From Quillaja saponaria (Eukaryota; Streptophyta; Magnoliopsida; Fabales; Quillajaceae): 64,000 nucleotides of DNA. Of this stretch, positions 62,305 to 64,000 are shown piece after piece (the first letter of the stretch is position 1; each line of letters starts with the position of its first letter). Under the pieces are notes generated by a model that saw nothing but the letters and a program-made list of their open reading frames with translations, searched no databases and was not told the DNA's origin. The translations under genes were made by a program, and so were the position numbers. The stretch covers positions 4,464,001 through 4,528,000 of the forward strand of contig CM055611.1 in NCBI GenBank assembly GCA_029379385.1, read 5' to 3'.

Positions 62305-64000
62305 CTGTAAGATAAAATTCATGACTCTTAGGACAAAAGACGACCATGCATAATAGGGGAAAAGATGTACTAATTAATGTCAAATACTTATTCTCAGATG
62401 TATAACTTACAAACACAGATTAAAGAAAAGTGGGGCAAGAGGTTCCCAACACCCATCGGCCCCTCTCCCCGCCTCTATTGTATTTTTTGAAAGACTTTAC
62501 TCGATATCACATTGACCTTTGAAAGTCATGAAAGATGAAAAAGCCACAAATAGATAACTGGAAATGCACTTCAACATTTAAAAGTAGATATACTACTAGT
62601 ATCAATCATTAAGAGGAAATGAAAAGAAATGTGAATCAAAACTGATTTTGTTGATTTACAAATAATACTGATCCTTTTTAATATAGGATTTAAGTAAGAT
62701 AAACATCATGCTAAATCAGCAGAGGGACACTATTTCTGCACTAAGATATGATAGTATTGCACCTCTATTTCATGAACAATTCCCAGTAACAAACATAGTC
62801 TGACTAGTCTAAACTCTTGTCAAGCTCCAAACCATGATTTGATGCATATAAACTATATTGCAATGGCAAGAACTCCTTTCTCTATACATATATTAAAGAA
62901 AACGTAGTAAGGGTCAAACCCTATCTTCCCACTCATAGTTAGGAGTGCAGTTTATGTATAATCAGCTTAAGACGTGATCTTGTATGTTCATATACAACAT
63001 GACCATAAGATAAAAGTCTCAATTTAAATATAGAAAATGTAAAGCTGTCAAGCATTTTTGGCTTTTGATAAGTGATCGCAACATACTGATATGCATTTAA
63101 CAAGAAGGAACAACATATATTTTTCAATGAACAATCAGAAATGCAAGAAGACTACTATAAACTATAAACAGATAAAGTACTTTAAAGGGAAAAAAAAGGA
63201 TAAAATTGATTTAACCAGCCTCTTATAACCTTCCTGAGGAAGTATTATGCAATATTTCAGCACCTTGTTATGTCATCTTAAGTTCTACATATACAAGTTA
63301 AAAGGATAAAGTTATTTGAATGAAGAAAATGATAAAAATGTTAAGAAAACAGTCCCTTATGATGTAACTCCTCTTATAATCTGCCCAAGGAAGTATCATG
63401 TAACATTCAACACTGCTATGTCATCTAAAGTTCTACACCGGCCAAGATAAAAGGATAAAGTTTTCTGAGCGAAGAAATGGATAAAAATGAAAAGCAAACA
63501 GTCCTTATAATGTACTCGAGGAAATAAGAAAGGATACAATAATAGGTTAAACCTCCAATTTCCAGAAAAAGTAACTGGTTAAAACTGAATGGTTGTCAGT
63601 TTGACTTATTTTCTACAACTGGTTTAATCCTTCTTTAGTTTTCAGGTCTTTGTGCCGGAATTTTTGGTTCTTCTTCTTTTTCTTCTTTCCTTTTGATTTT
63701 AGAGCAAGAACTCCACCAAACTCCAGTTGAAACTCAACCTGAAATTCATATTCAACAAAACCTAACCAGCTCACTAGAAGCTTGCATTTGAGGAGTAGAA
63801 CACTTCCTCCATTACAGTTCACTAACACAAAATGACTCTGCTTCCTAGTTTCCAACATTTTCAATCCAAATTATACCCTTTTTTTAGTCCTTCCCAAGGA
63901 ACTAATCCTATACCACATATTTTCTCTAATATTTCCCCAATCTTAAACCTTACACCAAAAATCATCACATTTCCTGGTAGTTGTTGTCATATAAAACCTG
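62305..64000. other. Probable BAP31-like intron or upstream region, with tandem repeat
   Basis: No exon for the N-terminal half of BAP31 was recognised. Likely a long intron. It contains a tandem duplication (next entry). On the minus strand near 63670-63720 a Lys-rich frame occurs, but it is of low complexity and not recognised. Confidence 0.4.
63219..63520. repeat. Tandem duplication, period about 151 bp, diverged
   Basis: Copies begin CCTCTTATAA at 63219 and 63370 and share, in order, AGGAAGTAT.ATG, TATGTCATCT, AAGTTCTACA, AAAAGGATAAAGTT, GATAAAAATG and AACAGTCC. Several substitutions and small indels separate them. Confidence 0.7.

Noticed and set aside
63613..63864. Minus-strand 83-residue frame as the BAP31 N-terminus
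   Set aside because: It lacks the expected three-helix pattern and contains a low-complexity Lys run.

Overview
The window is nuclear DNA from a flowering plant, most likely a core eudicot. It is AT-rich, its genes are split by GT-AG introns, and the proteins are plant-type: an XTH, a BAHD acyltransferase, a PLS-class PPR protein and a mitochondrial LpxB-like enzyme. There are many decayed transposons. No operons, CRISPR arrays or prokaryotic features are visible. LpxB is bacterial in origin but here carries seven introns, so it is not contamination.

Layout. 1-9.2 kb: AT-rich, repeat-laden DNA with one intronless SDR reductase gene (3448-4257) broken by a stop codon. 9.3-11.7 kb: a four-exon XTH gene with a late frameshift. 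12.6-20.2 kb: the GPI-transamidase subunit PIG-T, with one frameshift and one late in-frame stop. 20.2-27.2 kb: relics, namely a broken UBA/PUB-domain gene (+) and a broken BAHD acyltransferase gene (-). 27.2-34 kb: a transposon cluster (a CACTA-like region, a small Ty3-type LTR element inserted in a tandem duplication, and a long-TIR element). 34.3-42.3 kb: an intact SAM-domain gene with a hAT fragment in intron 1. 43.7-50.6 kb: the intact 13-exon PIG-S gene (-), convergent with the SAM gene, with a tRNA-Lys(UUU) gene just upstream of its start. 52.4-56.7 kb: an intact 8-exon lpxB-like gene. 58.0-59.8 kb: a PPR gene with one frameshift. 61.9-62.3 kb: the 3' part of a BAP31-like gene (-).

Biology. 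PIG-T and PIG-S are two subunits of one ER enzyme, the GPI transamidase, which cleaves the C-terminal signal of precursor proteins and attaches the GPI anchor. They lie about 24 kb apart (PIG-T end to PIG-S stop). From memory, PIG-T, the SAM gene, PIG-S and the BAP31-like gene also lie close together and in this order on Arabidopsis chromosome 3 (around At3g07140-At3g07190). If so, this is an old conserved gene block with extra genes and transposons inserted. XTH remodels cell-wall xyloglucan; LpxB belongs to the lipid-A-like pathway of plant mitochondria; PPR proteins process organelle RNA. These are unrelated to one another.

A caution for the reader: XTH, PIG-T, BAHD, UBA/PUB and PPR each carry what looks like a single-base insertion, while SAM, PIG-S and lpxB are clean over 37 joins or exons. 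Sequencing or assembly error, true decay of single genes, or both could explain this. I found no convincing new biological system. The most interesting signals are a phased heat-shock-element array in PIG-T intron 3, the linked GPI-transamidase pair, a 21-bp-arm hairpin between SAM and PIG-S, and an upstream ORF that stops 2 bp before the lpxB start codon.
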